Below, in pieces: positions 1-7,455 of a DNA stretch of 18,629 nt. Source of the stretch: an uncultured Actinomyces sp. (lineage in GTDB: Bacteria > Actinomycetota > Actinomycetes > Actinomycetales > Actinomycetaceae); assembly GCA_945949035.1 (NCBI GenBank), contig CAMFDH010000006.1:1-18629 (forward strand). Reading direction: 5' to 3'. The notes under the pieces are model-generated. The model was given only the letters and a program-made list of their open reading frames with translations. It was not told the origin of the DNA and did no database searches. The position numbers and the translations under genes are program-made. Numbering within the stretch: the first letter of the stretch is position 1; each line of letters starts with the position of its first letter.

Positions 1-306
1 GAGTTGCGGATCCCACCGTGATCGTCCAGGGCCGGTTTTCGAACGGTAGGTTCCGGGTGGTGGAGTCCAGTTCTTCCTGGTGGTTGAGGTACCGGGGAAC
101 TCGTCCTCGGTTCCGTCATCCTTGCCCCGGCCCTGCGTTCGCTTTGCTTCAGGATCCGGCGTCTTGCCAAAATCGGCGACTCCGCCGGCTGACTTCTGGG
201 CCGAGGGCGAAGTGAAGTGACCCTTCTCGAAGACCTGGGCGCGATGCTTTCGATAGAAGCTCTTCGCGGTTTCGGAGCGGCGAACCTCGTCTTCCTGATC
301 AGTCAT
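1..306 (-). CDS. dciA: DciA-like protein (DUF721), N-terminal part, cut by window edge
   Basis: An open frame of 102 codons runs from ATG at 306-304 to the window edge with no stop. It starts MTDQEDEV and is charged and low in complexity. Near the edge it reads PPGTYRSKTGPGRSRWDPQL, which matches the motif (GPG..xRDPQ-like) that precedes the DUF721 domain in actinobacterial DciA proteins. The gene follows recF in many actinobacteria, as here, and its ATG overlaps the end of recF by 8 nt (299-306), suggesting translational coupling. DciA is the ancestral bacterial factor that assists loading of the replicative helicase DnaB. The DUF721 domain itself lies outside the window, so the identification rests on the linker motif and position. 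It was found by reading the minus strand directly, because the frame has no stop within the window. Confidence 0.82.
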   Translation of the reverse strand, partial: MTDQEDEVRRSETAKSFYRKHRAQVFEKGHFTSPSAQKSAGGVADFGKTPDPEAKRTQGRGKDDGTEDEFPGTSTTRKNWTPPPGTYRSKTGPGRSRWDPQL

Positions 307-1618
307 GCGTTTCCACCCCCACTTCGCTCACCTCGGGGTCCCCATGTTTTGGGGGGATGACCTCAGTCTGGCTTAGACCCTCTTCATCGCGGAAGACCCG
401 AATCTTGTGGGCGTTGAGATTCTCTGGAATATCGCCCTCCACGGCCACGGTGATAATGACCTGTTCGACCTTGGCCATCTCTTCCAGTAGTCCCCGTCGG
501 CGGCTGGTATCCAGCTCCGCAAAAACATCATCCAGAATCAGCACCGGGTAGTCATCATCAAGACGCAGAAGCTGCAGTTCTGCCAGCCGGAGCATCAGTG
601 CGGAAGACCAGAGTTCACCATGGCTGGCGTAACCCTTGACCGGAAGCCCATCAAGCGTCACCAGCAGATCATCACGGTGAGCCCCCTCAAGGTTCACACC
701 CCGTCGCAGTTCCTTATCCCGAATCTGCCGCAGTGCAACCACATAGTCTTCGGTGAGAGCGGCTATCTGAGCTTCAGCGTCGCCCTCAATCCGCCCCCCG
801 ACTACCTCAATCCCGGCGGAAAGGGGGGTTTCTGTTTCACCAGAAGCATTCTGGGGCTCCTCGTCCCCCGGGGTGCTGCCGTGGCCACTCCCCCGGCCTG
901 CCAGGTGCGAGCGGTAGGAGATCCTGGCATCCCGGTCCCCCGTGGTGATCTCGTTGTACGCCTGGGTCACCAGGGGTTGCAGCGCAGCAACTACCGCCTG
1001 GCGGTGAATGACGATGGTTGCAGAGAGTTCCGCGAGCTGCCTGTCCCACACTTCAAGAATGGCCTCATCCTCGGGTGACAGTCCCCTCCCCGAGCGTCCC
1101 AGCTGCTTCAGCGTTGCCCCACGCTGACGCAGGACCCGATCGAAATCCTGGCGGACCCCAAGAAAATGGGGACGCAGCTTGGTGACGATCTCATCGAGGA
1201 AACGACGCCGGGTTGAAGGATCTCCCCTAAGAAGTTCAAGGTCCTCTGGCGCGAAAACTACGGTTCGCAGTCGTCCCAGAAGTTCTCTGGGAGCAACATT
1301 CGACTTGTTGAGCCGGCCCCGATTAGCCCTTCCCCGTGCAATCTCAAGCTCAAGAAGGCTGGATCGGCCGGCCTCTTGAACCCGGGCTCGAACCACGGCC
1401 CCTCCGGGCTGTTCCTCGCCCTCCTTCGCTACGCGAACCAGAGCTGACGAGGACGAAACCCTGTGTGAAGAGAAGGTTGACAGGTAGGCCAGGGCTTCAA
1501 CCAGGTTGGTCTTGCCGCGCCCGTTCTGCCCGACCAGAACCACAACTGAGGCTGGAAGCTCAACGACCTGCTCCCGGTAGGAGCGGTAGTCGTTGAGCGC
1601 CAGGTGGGAAACATACAC
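299..1618 (-). CDS. recF: DNA replication/repair protein RecF
   Basis: RecF is an SMC-like ATPase that binds gapped DNA and helps load RecA. The 439-residue product shows the expected order: N-terminal MYVSHLAL, Walker A GQNGRGKTN at residues 30-38, the ABC/SMC signature region ASHGELWSSALMLRLAE at 331-347, and Walker B VLILDDVFAELD at 359-370. Start is GTG (1618-1616); the Y-V-S-H-L opening is typical of actinobacterial RecF, although no convincing Shine-Dalgarno sequence precedes it. The protein is longer than the usual 360-400 residues because of a Gly/Ser/Pro/Glu-rich insert at about 240-280 and a C-terminal tail. It lies 20 nt after dnaN and overlaps dciA by 8 nt, so dnaN-recF-dciA is probably one operon. 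The gnd gene found between dnaN and recF in some actinobacteria is absent. Confidence 0.97.
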   Translation of the reverse strand: MYVSHLALNDYRSYREQVVELPASVVVLVGQNGRGKTNLVEALAYLSTFSSHRVSSSSALVRVAKEGEEQPGGAVVRARVQEAGRSSLLELEIARGRANRGRLNKSNVAPRELLGRLRTVVFAPEDLELLRGDPSTRRRFLDEIVTKLRPHFLGVRQDFDRVLRQRGATLKQLGRSGRGLSPEDEAILEVWDRQLAELSATIVIHRQAVVAALQPLVTQAYNEITTGDRDARISYRSHLAGRGSGHGSTPGDEEPQNASGETETPLSAGIEVVGGRIEGDAEAQIAALTEDYVVALRQIRDKELRRGVNLEGAHRDDLLVTLDGLPVKGYASHGELWSSALMLRLAELQLLRLDDDYPVLILDDVFAELDTSRRRGLLEEMAKVEQVIITVAVEGDIPENLNAHKIRVFRDEEGLSQTEVIPPKHGDPEVSEVGVETHD

Positions 1619-1638
1619 CTCGGTTGGTTTCGGTCAGC

Positions 1639-2775
1639 CTATGCCCCGAAACGAACGGGCATCAGCAGGTACTTGAACATTGCGTCGGCCTCACCGTTTT
1701 CTTCAGCCTGCCCCATGACGACGGCAGCCTTGTTGGCATCGGTGAAACCAAAACGAACGAACTCGGTGTCCAGAGCAGATAGACCATCCTGCAGGTAGGT
1801 GGGGTTGAAAGCCGTTCGAAGTGGCTCTGCAGAGGTGACGAGGGCGACCGACTCCTGTGCCTGAGCGGCTTCCTTCTGACCCGCATCCAGGGTGAGGAAA
1901 CCGTCCTCGAACACCAGGCGAACCGGAGTCTTACGTTCCACAACGAGGCCCACGCGCTTCACAGCTTCGAGAAGCTCAACCCGGTTGCAGACGTACTCCA
2001 GAGGCGTCACCTCTGGAAAGAGCTTGCGAACAGGTGGGTAGTCGCCATCCATCAGCGAAGAGGTCGCCTGACGGTCCCCCGTGGAGAAACCAATGATCGA
2101 GGCGCGATCAGTTGCCGCAGCCTGCGAAATCGAAATGTCAATGGTGCCGCCACCACCGAGGTTGCGAGCCACATCCTGCAGTACGCGGGCCTTGACCAGC
2201 ATCTGGGAGTTGAAGCTTGACGACACGGGTGACCAGCGCAGCTCCCGCTGTGCCAGACGGTAGCGGTCGGTGGCGAGGAGGGTGATGCGGTCCCCATCAA
2301 TCTCAACCCGAACACCGGTCAGCAACGGAAGGGTGTCATCACGCGAAGTAGCGATCGCCACCTGGGTGATCGCCTGCGACAGTGCATGAGCATCGGCGGT
2401 TCCGGCCAGTTCTGGCAGAACTGGGAGTTCCGGGTAGTCCTCAAGTGCCATGGTTCCGAGGCCGAACTTAGCCCGACCGCACTCTACGTCGACCTGTGGC
2501 CCATTCAGGGTGATGACAACATCCTGGTTAGGCAGAGCCTTGGCAATCTCAGAAATAAGTCGACCCGAGACAAGTGCTTCACCCGGCTCAATCACTTCCG
2601 CCTGGACACGGGAGCGAGCGGAGACTTCGTAGTCAAACGATGAAAACTCAACCTCTCCCTCACCTGCTGACAGCCTCACGGCCGAGAGAATCGGGATGGT
2701 TGGACGTTGCTGCACAGCACGCGATGTCCACGAAACTGCATCCGAGAAGGCATCACGGGAGAGCTTGAACTTCAC
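1639..2775 (-). CDS. dnaN: DNA polymerase III sliding clamp, beta subunit
   Basis: This is the ring-shaped processivity factor that tethers DNA polymerase III to DNA. The sequence is collinear with DnaN over three clamp domains and ends with the characteristic YLLMPVRF near the C terminus, where clamp-binding peptides dock. A longer frame begins at GTG 2796, but I choose GTG at 2775-2773. It yields MKFKLSRDAF, the normal DnaN opening, and is preceded by GGAGGA about 3-5 nt upstream, the best ribosome binding site in the region. That gives 378 residues, normal for the family. The 486-bp gap upstream, towards dnaA, is a candidate origin and must also hold the dnaN promoter unless dnaN is read through from dnaA. 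recF follows after 20 nt. Confidence 0.97.
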   Translation of the reverse strand: MKFKLSRDAFSDAVSWTSRAVQQRPTIPILSAVRLSAGEGEVEFSSFDYEVSARSRVQAEVIEPGEALVSGRLISEIAKALPNQDVVITLNGPQVDVECGRAKFGLGTMALEDYPELPVLPELAGTADAHALSQAITQVAIATSRDDTLPLLTGVRVEIDGDRITLLATDRYRLAQRELRWSPVSSSFNSQMLVKARVLQDVARNLGGGGTIDISISQAAATDRASIIGFSTGDRQATSSLMDGDYPPVRKLFPEVTPLEYVCNRVELLEAVKRVGLVVERKTPVRLVFEDGFLTLDAGQKEAAQAQESVALVTSAEPLRTAFNPTYLQDGLSALDTEFVRFGFTDANKAAVVMGQAEENGEADAMFKYLLMPVRFGA

Positions 2776-2966
2776 TATTCCTCCATTGAACTGCACGAAA
2801 GTCTGGTGCGGGGCCTTAACTGTACCCGTAAGAGCGACGACATTCGCCGGTCTTGTAACTACAGGTTCATATCCAAAATACCCGCTTTCTCGGACCTGCA
2901 GAATCGTCCCCCAAATGACAGGAAATTCTCTACTGCGGGCCCACAGAGATCTTGTACTTATAGGTC

Positions 2967-2981
2967 TAGTAGTAGTGGTAG
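2967..2981 (+). other. TAG trinucleotide run, possible DnaA-trio element
   Basis: Five consecutive in-register trinucleotides read TAG TAG TAG TGG TAG. DnaA-trios (3'-[G/A]AT-5' repeats next to a DnaA box) direct strand opening in Bacillus and are reported as widespread. The nearest DnaA-box-like sequence, TGTGGAAAT at 2995-3003, is 13 bp to the 3' side. The order box, spacer, trios, AT-richer DNA read 3' to 5' agrees with the described geometry. The box is weak (7 of 9), so the call is tentative. Confidence 0.35.
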
Positions 2982-3130
2982 CAGCTGTTGAAACTGTGGA
3001 AATCCCTACTTTTCACACTCTGTGCAACGAAATCGGCTGGGGATCAATTGTTCATAGGTTCGTGGACAGGTCATGGTCGATGTGGACTCTCTCAGACACC
3101 TAGCTATGACTGTGCCCAATTTTCTTGTAG

Positions 3131-3139
3131 TTATCCACG
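3131..3139 (+). promoter_or_regulatory. DnaA box TTATCCACG
   Basis: Matches the TTATCCACA consensus at 8 of 9 positions. It is the best box in the dnaN-dnaA gap and lies about 120 bp downstream of the dnaA stop codon. Confidence 0.6.
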
Positions 3140-3261
3140 GAGAATTACAGGAATTGGGGAGAAACCGGAGTATTCAATTCACAGGCGGGTGATTCGGCTG
3201 GCCGTTGCAGGGAACTACAAGCCTGTTAGCTGTGAATTGAAGACGAGGGATTAGCCCCTAA

Positions 3262-4749
3262 CTAGCGCCTTCGAAGCTCATCATTTCCGCGGGCCTGCTT
3301 CTTTACCCGATTGGTGATTTCACTCACATGGTTGTAGGTTTCTCGCCTCTCAGTCATTAGACCGGTGATCTTTTTGTTGGCGTGCATGACGGTTGTGTGG
3401 TCACGTCCGCCAAAGGCCTCGCCGATTTTGGGAAGGGAGAGATCAGTGAGCTCCCGGCAGAGGTACATGGCGATCTGTCGTGCTTCGACCATCGGACGGG
3501 ATCGGTCAGAACTGCACAGCTGCTCGATCGTGACATCAAAGTATGAGGCGGTCTGCCCCATAATCAGGGCCGCTGTGATGTCAATGTCCTCTGGGTCATT
3601 GAGAAGATCCTTCAGAACCATCTGCGCCAACTGAAGATCAATCTCCTGGTTGGTCAGATTAGCGAAGGCGGTCACCCGCAGTAGTGAGCCTTCAAGTTCA
3701 CGAATATTGGCCGAAATCCTCGAGGCAATGTACTCGAGCACCTCCGGGTGGACGCTGATCTTCTCGGCTGCGGCCTTCATCTGAAGGATGGCGATTCGCG
3801 TTTCGAGGTCTGGGGGCTGCACATCGGTAGTAAGCCCCGAGGCGAACCGACTTCTTAGACGTTCCTCAAACCCTCCGAGGGCCTTCGGGGGAAGATCCGA
3901 GGTGATGACGATCTGCTTGCCTGCATCGTTGAGGGCGTTGAAGGTATGGAAGAACTCCTCAACGGTCTCTTTTTTGCCCTGGATGAACTGGATGTCATCG
4001 ATCAGAAGAATGTCGCTCTGTCGGTAACGCTTCTTGAAAGCATCTCGCCCGCCCTCACCAATCGCGCTGATGAAGTCGTTGAGGAACTCTTCGGAGTTCA
4101 CATAGGTGACTTTCAGGTGGGGGTAGAGAGACAGGGCATAGTGGCCGATTGCGTGAAGAAGGTGAGTTTTGCCCAGTCCGGAGTCGCCGTAGATGAACAG
4201 GGGGTTGTAGGCACGTCCGGGAGCCTCGGCAACCGCAAGGGCAGCTGCGTGGGCAAATCGGTTGGAACTGCCGATCACGAAGGTATCGAACAGATACTTG
4301 GGGTTGAGGGCGATTCTCTGGGTCGGCATGTTGAGCAGGTGGCGTCGAGAGCTGTCGGAGACGGGATCTCCGGGCTGGTAGACGGACTGATCTACTCTCT
4401 CAAACTCTGAAACCGACCAGGAATCGTGTCCTGGAGCAGGATTTGAGGCATTTTCTGGGGTGACTGCGGGAGCGGGTTCGGGATCCGGTTCCAGGGACTC
4501 ATCCACGGTTACGGCGATGCGCACTGTTTTCCCCAGGGTTTCGGCAAGGGCATCGGTGAGCCGGGTCGACATCCGGTTTTCGATATACGCCTTGGTGAAG
4601 TCATTGGGCACAGCAAGGAGGATCGTCCCCTCAATGTCGCCCAGTGGTTTCACCATTTGTAAGAACGCAGCGTGAGCAGGTCCTAGCTCATCTGGGTTGA
4701 CCTGGGCGACGACTTGCTCCCAGGCAGCTGTGAGCGAAGAACCCTCCAT
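3262..4749 (-). CDS. dnaA: Chromosomal replication initiator protein DnaA
   Basis: DnaA is the AAA+ ATPase that binds DnaA boxes, oligomerises and opens the origin. An upstream in-frame GTG exists at 4800, but it has no ribosome binding site. I choose ATG at 4749-4747 ([13 protein letters not shown]), preceded by GGAAAGG at 8-nt spacing; the product is 495 residues. In that numbering, domain I is about 1-85 and a Pro/Glu-rich linker (domain II) about 90-140. The AAA+ domain carries Walker A GDSGLGKT at 188-195 and Walker B LLIDDIQ at 248-254. The C-terminal helix-turn-helix carries the DnaA signature ([14 protein letters not shown] to [11 protein letters not shown]) at about 417-457, which contacts the boxes. 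Perfect and near-perfect boxes immediately upstream suggest autoregulation. Confidence 0.98.
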   Translation of the reverse strand: MEGSSLTAAWEQVVAQVNPDELGPAHAAFLQMVKPLGDIEGTILLAVPNDFTKAYIENRMSTRLTDALAETLGKTVRIAVTVDESLEPDPEPAPAVTPENASNPAPGHDSWSVSEFERVDQSVYQPGDPVSDSSRRHLLNMPTQRIALNPKYLFDTFVIGSSNRFAHAAALAVAEAPGRAYNPLFIYGDSGLGKTHLLHAIGHYALSLYPHLKVTYVNSEEFLNDFISAIGEGGRDAFKKRYRQSDILLIDDIQFIQGKKETVEEFFHTFNALNDAGKQIVITSDLPPKALGGFEERLRSRFASGLTTDVQPPDLETRIAILQMKAAAEKISVHPEVLEYIASRISANIRELEGSLLRVTAFANLTNQEIDLQLAQMVLKDLLNDPEDIDITAALIMGQTASYFDVTIEQLCSSDRSRPMVEARQIAMYLCRELTDLSLPKIGEAFGGRDHTTVMHANKKITGLMTERRETYNHVSEITNRVKKQARGNDELRRR

Positions 4750-4867
4750 AAACAGCGCCTTTCCTTGAATTCCCTGAAAAATGCCAGTGACATTGCACAC
4801 CGGAGACTAATGAAATCTTCTCCCCAGCCTAGCCACCGATCTAGTTTTACACGATTGTGGAGAAAAT

Positions 4868-4876
4868 TGTGGATAA
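4868..4876 (-). promoter_or_regulatory. Perfect DnaA box (TTATCCACA on the minus strand)
   Basis: The plus strand reads TGTGGATAA, an exact consensus match. An 8-of-9 box in the same orientation begins 12 bp away (4856), giving a tandem pair about 107-119 bp upstream of the chosen dnaA start. Confidence 0.85.
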
Positions 4877-5003
4877 GTTTGAGGGGTCTTACATCCTTGT
4901 GATTTAGCGGGTCTTGGGCCATCTGGAGCCCAATTCTCGGCAATTTTGGAAGCCTGTTCCACACGGGCCTGGGGATAAATACACCGATGTATCCACGGGG
5001 ATT

Positions 5004-5017
5004 TCCACACCTGTGGA
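5004..5017. repeat. Short inverted repeat of facing DnaA-box cores
   Basis: TCCACA and TGTGGA face each other across two bases, so the 7-of-9 boxes at 5001-5009 and 5012-5020 are arranged head to head. This could allow paired DnaA binding. Confidence 0.5.
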
Positions 5018-5168
5018 CTAGTGTGGGTGCAGCGGCGCTCACGGCGGGGTTTATTGACCAGTGCAAGCGGTTCGTCGTAATCTGTTTTGGCATAAATGTG
5101 CCGTTTTGCGTTTGCTTAGCGGTGCTTGACCTGGCAGCGCAGTGCTGTCCTTCCTAGGAGTAACGAAG

Positions 5169-5306
5169 ATGACGAAGCGTACTTTCCAGCCGAACAACCG
5201 TCGTCGGCACAAGGTGCACGGCTTCCGTCTGCGCATGCGTACGCGTGCCGGCCGGGCCATTCTGTCGGCACGCCGCCGCAAGGGTCGCGCAAAGATCTCT
5301 GTCTGA
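5169..5306 (+). CDS. rpmH: 50S ribosomal protein L34
   Basis: L34 is a very small, highly basic protein of the large ribosomal subunit. The 45-residue product begins [19 protein letters not shown] and continues with the R-M-R-T-R-A-G-R and [10 protein letters not shown] segments that are nearly invariant in the family. An AGGAG ribosome binding site (5156-5160) lies 8 nt before the ATG. The gene is divergent from dnaA and is followed after 29 nt by rnpA, the classic rpmH-rnpA pair. Longer frames overlap it on the opposite strand and in another frame, and these are artefacts. Confidence 0.98.
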   Translation: MTKRTFQPNNRRRHKVHGFRLRMRTRAGRAILSARRRKGRAKISV

Positions 5307-5335
5307 TCCTTGGGTCACCGCTTGTAGGTGATGAC

Positions 5336-5719
5336 GTGCTTAGCGCGGAAAACCGACTGACCAGACAGGAAGGATTTGCCACCACCCTTCGAAAGGGAGG
5401 CAAATCCGGCAACAATGTCCTGGTCGTATCCGTTCTACCAGTTGATGATGACCGCCCGACAAGGGCCGGAATCATCGTTGGTAAGCGGCAGGTTCCCCAT
5501 TCGAGCGCGCGTAATCGCATCAAGCGGCGTCTCAGGCCTCTTGTGCAATCACGCCTGACTCCACTTCCCCGTGGATCAACACTGGTGGTGCGTGCCCTGG
5601 GCGGTGCAGACAATATGTCCAGCGAGGAGCTAGGCCGAAATCTCGACCGGCTTCTCGCTCTGGCGCTTAAGAAGAGTCGACGACCGAAGGCCGTCGAGGT
5701 ACCGGTGAACCATGAGTAA
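5336..5719 (+). CDS. rnpA: Ribonuclease P protein component
   Basis: RnpA is the protein cofactor of RNase P, which matures the 5' ends of tRNAs with the catalytic RNA. The frame is open from 5126, but that longer version would overlap rpmH and encode unrelated sequence. The GTG at 5336 gives [10 protein letters not shown], the usual actinobacterial RnpA opening, with AGGTGA a few nt upstream, for 127 residues. The RNase P signature [14 protein letters not shown] lies at about 67-80, and the first part holds the RLTR motif. The last 8 nt overlap the start of yidD, suggesting translational coupling. Confidence 0.96.
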   Translation: MLSAENRLTRQEGFATTLRKGGKSGNNVLVVSVLPVDDDRPTRAGIIVGKRQVPHSSARNRIKRRLRPLVQSRLTPLPRGSTLVVRALGGADNMSSEELGRNLDRLLALALKKSRRPKAVEVPVNHE

Positions 5720-6005
5720 TCCAATGGTTGCCGTTCTCCTGGCACCAATCAGGCTTTATCAACGATTCATCTCTCCGCACATTGCTCCGCGTTGCCGCTA
5801 CTACCCAAGCTGTTCACAGTACGCAGTGGAAGCACTGCAAACCCACGGTGCCATCAAAGGATTTCTCCTGGCCACCGCCCGGGTCCTGCGCTGTAACCCT
5901 TGGAGCCGTGGCGGTGTCAACCACATCCCTCCCAAGGGATCGTGGCGAGGACCCGAGTGGATCCCCCCGGATGACTGGGCAGGCCACAACATTGAAGAGG
6001 GCTAG
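5712..6005 (+). CDS. yidD: Membrane protein insertion efficiency factor YidD
   Basis: The 97-residue product has the YidD hallmarks: an N-terminal amphipathic stretch ([12 protein letters not shown]), the [15 protein letters not shown] motif at about 28-42, and the [14 protein letters not shown] block at about 60-73 with conserved cysteines. The family assists YidC-dependent membrane insertion at the inner face of the membrane. The ATG lies inside the end of rnpA in another frame (8-nt overlap), and yidC follows after 58 nt, the standard rnpA-yidD-yidC arrangement. The C-terminal tail [13 protein letters not shown] looks lineage-specific. Confidence 0.96.
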   Translation: MSNPMVAVLLAPIRLYQRFISPHIAPRCRYYPSCSQYAVEALQTHGAIKGFLLATARVLRCNPWSRGGVNHIPPKGSWRGPEWIPPDDWAGHNIEEG

Positions 6006-6063
6006 CCGACTTCTTCACACCTGATTACTAGAACATTCGACTGCATGCTGTAAGGAGTCCCAA

Positions 6064-7401
6064 GTGGATTCAATCCTTCACCCGATTATTGTGGCGTTCG
6101 CCTGGATCTGGGTTTCCATCTATCGAGCGCTCACGTTCATCGGTATTCCCGATGGGCCTGGTATCGGGTGGGTTCTCTCGATCGTCATCCTGACCGTCCT
6201 GGTCCGGTTCGCGATTCTCCCCCTGTACATCAAGCAGACGAAGTCCATGCGCTCGATGCAGGTCCTTCAGCCCGAAATGCAGAAGATCACTGCTAAATAC
6301 AAGGGTAAGAAGGACTCGGTCTCTCGCCAGCGCCAGAGCGAAGAGACAATGGCTCTCTATAAGAAGCACGGTGCTTCTCCCTACGCCTCCTGTCTGCCAC
6401 TTCTGGTTCAGATGCCGATTTTGTTTGCGCTCTACCGCGTTTTCTACTCGGTCAGCCAGATCATGGACGGCACCTACGGTTATGACGCCCTCGGCCCACT
6501 GAATGCAGCACTGGCTTCAGATGTCGTCAACTCAACCGTCTTTGGAGTTGGACTCTCCCAGACACTCTCAACCACTCCGGGCGTAGGACACAAGGCCGTC
6601 TTCATTGTCCTCATCGCGTTCCTCGTGGGTATGCAGTTCCTGACCATGCGTCTTTCAATGAAGAAGAACATGGCCCCGAACCCGGACCCCAACAACCCCA
6701 TGGTTCGTAGCCAGAAGACAATGATGTACATCATGCCGCTGATGTTCGTCTTCACCGGTTTCATCTTCCAGATGGGTCTGCTGGTCTACATGGTGACGAC
6801 AACGACCTTCGGATTCTTCCAGCAGGTCTGGGTCAACCGCACCATGCCTAACCCCGGTTCACCCGCGTTCGAAGATCTACTTTCACACCGCGAAGAGCAC
6901 TTCCAGAAGTGGGCTGCGCCGGCTTTCGAATCGTATGAGAAGCAGTACGCAGCACTTGATGGAAACGACGAGGCAATCGAAACCCTTCAGTCAGAGACCC
7001 TTGCCTCGGTTGAGAAGCACGCTGCGCGCCAGCACGTTTACCGCAAGTTCCCTGAGGACTGGACCATCTCTGAGAAGCTTGGTGTGTACCGCACCCTCGC
7101 CCTCGAGCCATGGAAATCTCTCCCGGATGAGATCTGGATGAAGCAGCTGGTTATCGCCAAGGCTTCCAAGGAACAGGTTGAGGCAGCTCGCAAGAACCGC
7201 CCCAAGAAGATGTCGCGTGAACAGCGGATGCGTATTGCGGAGCGCAAGCGAATGGAGCAGCAGGCCGCTGAGAAGCGTGCCCAGCGAAATGCCAAGAAGT
7301 CTTCGTCCTCGTCAAACAAGGGCGGCTTGACGCCCGAAGAGATTGAACGTCGTCGACAGCAGCGCCGCAAGGACAGCCGCAACCAAGGCAAGAAGTCCTA
7401 G
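6064..7401 (+). CDS. yidC: Membrane protein insertase YidC
   Basis: YidC inserts and folds membrane proteins, alone or with SecYEG. The start is GTG behind a strong TAAGGAG site; length is 445 residues. Membrane segments are visible at about 7-27, 34-56, 109-130, 178-196 and 219-251 (the last probably two close segments). R48, in VLVRFAILPLYI, fits the conserved arginine of the hydrophilic groove. There is no lipobox, unlike some Gram-positive homologues. Residues about 376-445 form a long, strongly basic, Gln/Arg/Lys/Ser-rich cytoplasmic tail, a type that can bind ribosomes in some YidC proteins (inference here). It lies between yidD and jag, as usual. Confidence 0.97.
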   Translation: MDSILHPIIVAFAWIWVSIYRALTFIGIPDGPGIGWVLSIVILTVLVRFAILPLYIKQTKSMRSMQVLQPEMQKITAKYKGKKDSVSRQRQSEETMALYKKHGASPYASCLPLLVQMPILFALYRVFYSVSQIMDGTYGYDALGPLNAALASDVVNSTVFGVGLSQTLSTTPGVGHKAVFIVLIAFLVGMQFLTMRLSMKKNMAPNPDPNNPMVRSQKTMMYIMPLMFVFTGFIFQMGLLVYMVTTTTFGFFQQVWVNRTMPNPGSPAFEDLLSHREEHFQKWAAPAFESYEKQYAALDGNDEAIETLQSETLASVEKHAARQHVYRKFPEDWTISEKLGVYRTLALEPWKSLPDEIWMKQLVIAKASKEQVEAARKNRPKKMSREQRMRIAERKRMEQQAAEKRAQRNAKKSSSSSNKGGLTPEEIERRRQQRRKDSRNQGKKS

Positions 7402-7455
7402 GTCCTCGCGACCAGGCAAACCTACTTCAACAAGCAGTTCTAACGGAGGAACGAT

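Larger units (their letters stand above)
2776..3261. promoter_or_regulatory. dnaN-dnaA intergenic region, candidate oriC part
   Basis: This 486-bp gap between dnaA and dnaN is where the origin lies in many actinobacteria. It contains no convincing gene; the open frames crossing it have no recognisable product. It holds a near-perfect DnaA box at 3131-3139 and weaker 7-of-9 candidates: TGTGGAAAT at 2995-3003, CAATTCACA at 3175-3183 and its inverse TGTGAATTG at 3231-3239. A run of TAG-type trinucleotides lies at 2967-2981. The stretch around 2945-3010 and 3110-3180 looks more AT-rich than the flanking genes. I could not fix a dnaN promoter with confidence. Origin function is inferred from position and box content; the denser box cluster is on the other side of dnaA. 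Confidence 0.6.
4750..5168. promoter_or_regulatory. dnaA-rpmH divergent intergenic region with DnaA-box cluster
   Basis: This 419-bp gap separates divergent dnaA (minus) and rpmH (plus), so it must hold both promoters. Boxes seen, scored against TTATCCACA: TGTGGAGAA 4856-4864 (8/9, minus), TGTGGATAA 4868-4876 (9/9, minus), TGGGGATAA 4970-4978 (8/9, minus), GTATCCACG 4989-4997 (7/9, plus), ATTTCCACA 5001-5009 (7/9, plus) and TGTGGACTA 5012-5020 (7/9, minus). The density exceeds that of the dnaN-dnaA gap. The region is either the main DnaA assembly site or a DnaA-controlled promoter for dnaA and rpmH. A weak rpmH promoter candidate is TTGACC at 5054-5059 with TAATCT at 5078-5083, and a second TTGACC lies at 5126-5131; neither is convincing. 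No gene is supported here. Confidence 0.7.

Noticed and set aside
620..1078. 152-codon plus-strand frame antisense to recF
   Set aside because: Entirely inside a well-supported gene on the other strand, a side effect of GC-rich codon use.
2696..3103. 135-codon plus-strand frame across the dnaN start and origin gap
   Set aside because: Antisense to the dnaN 5' end, no family resemblance, and composition typical of chance frames.
4683..5093. 136-codon minus-strand open frame overlapping the dnaA start and the DnaA-box cluster
   Set aside because: It covers the dnaA N terminus in another frame and runs through the box cluster; the translation has no recognisable domain and no ribosome binding site of note.
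5126..5335. N-terminal 70-codon extension of rnpA
   Set aside because: It would overlap all of rpmH; the family start is at the GTG at 5336 with its own ribosome binding site.
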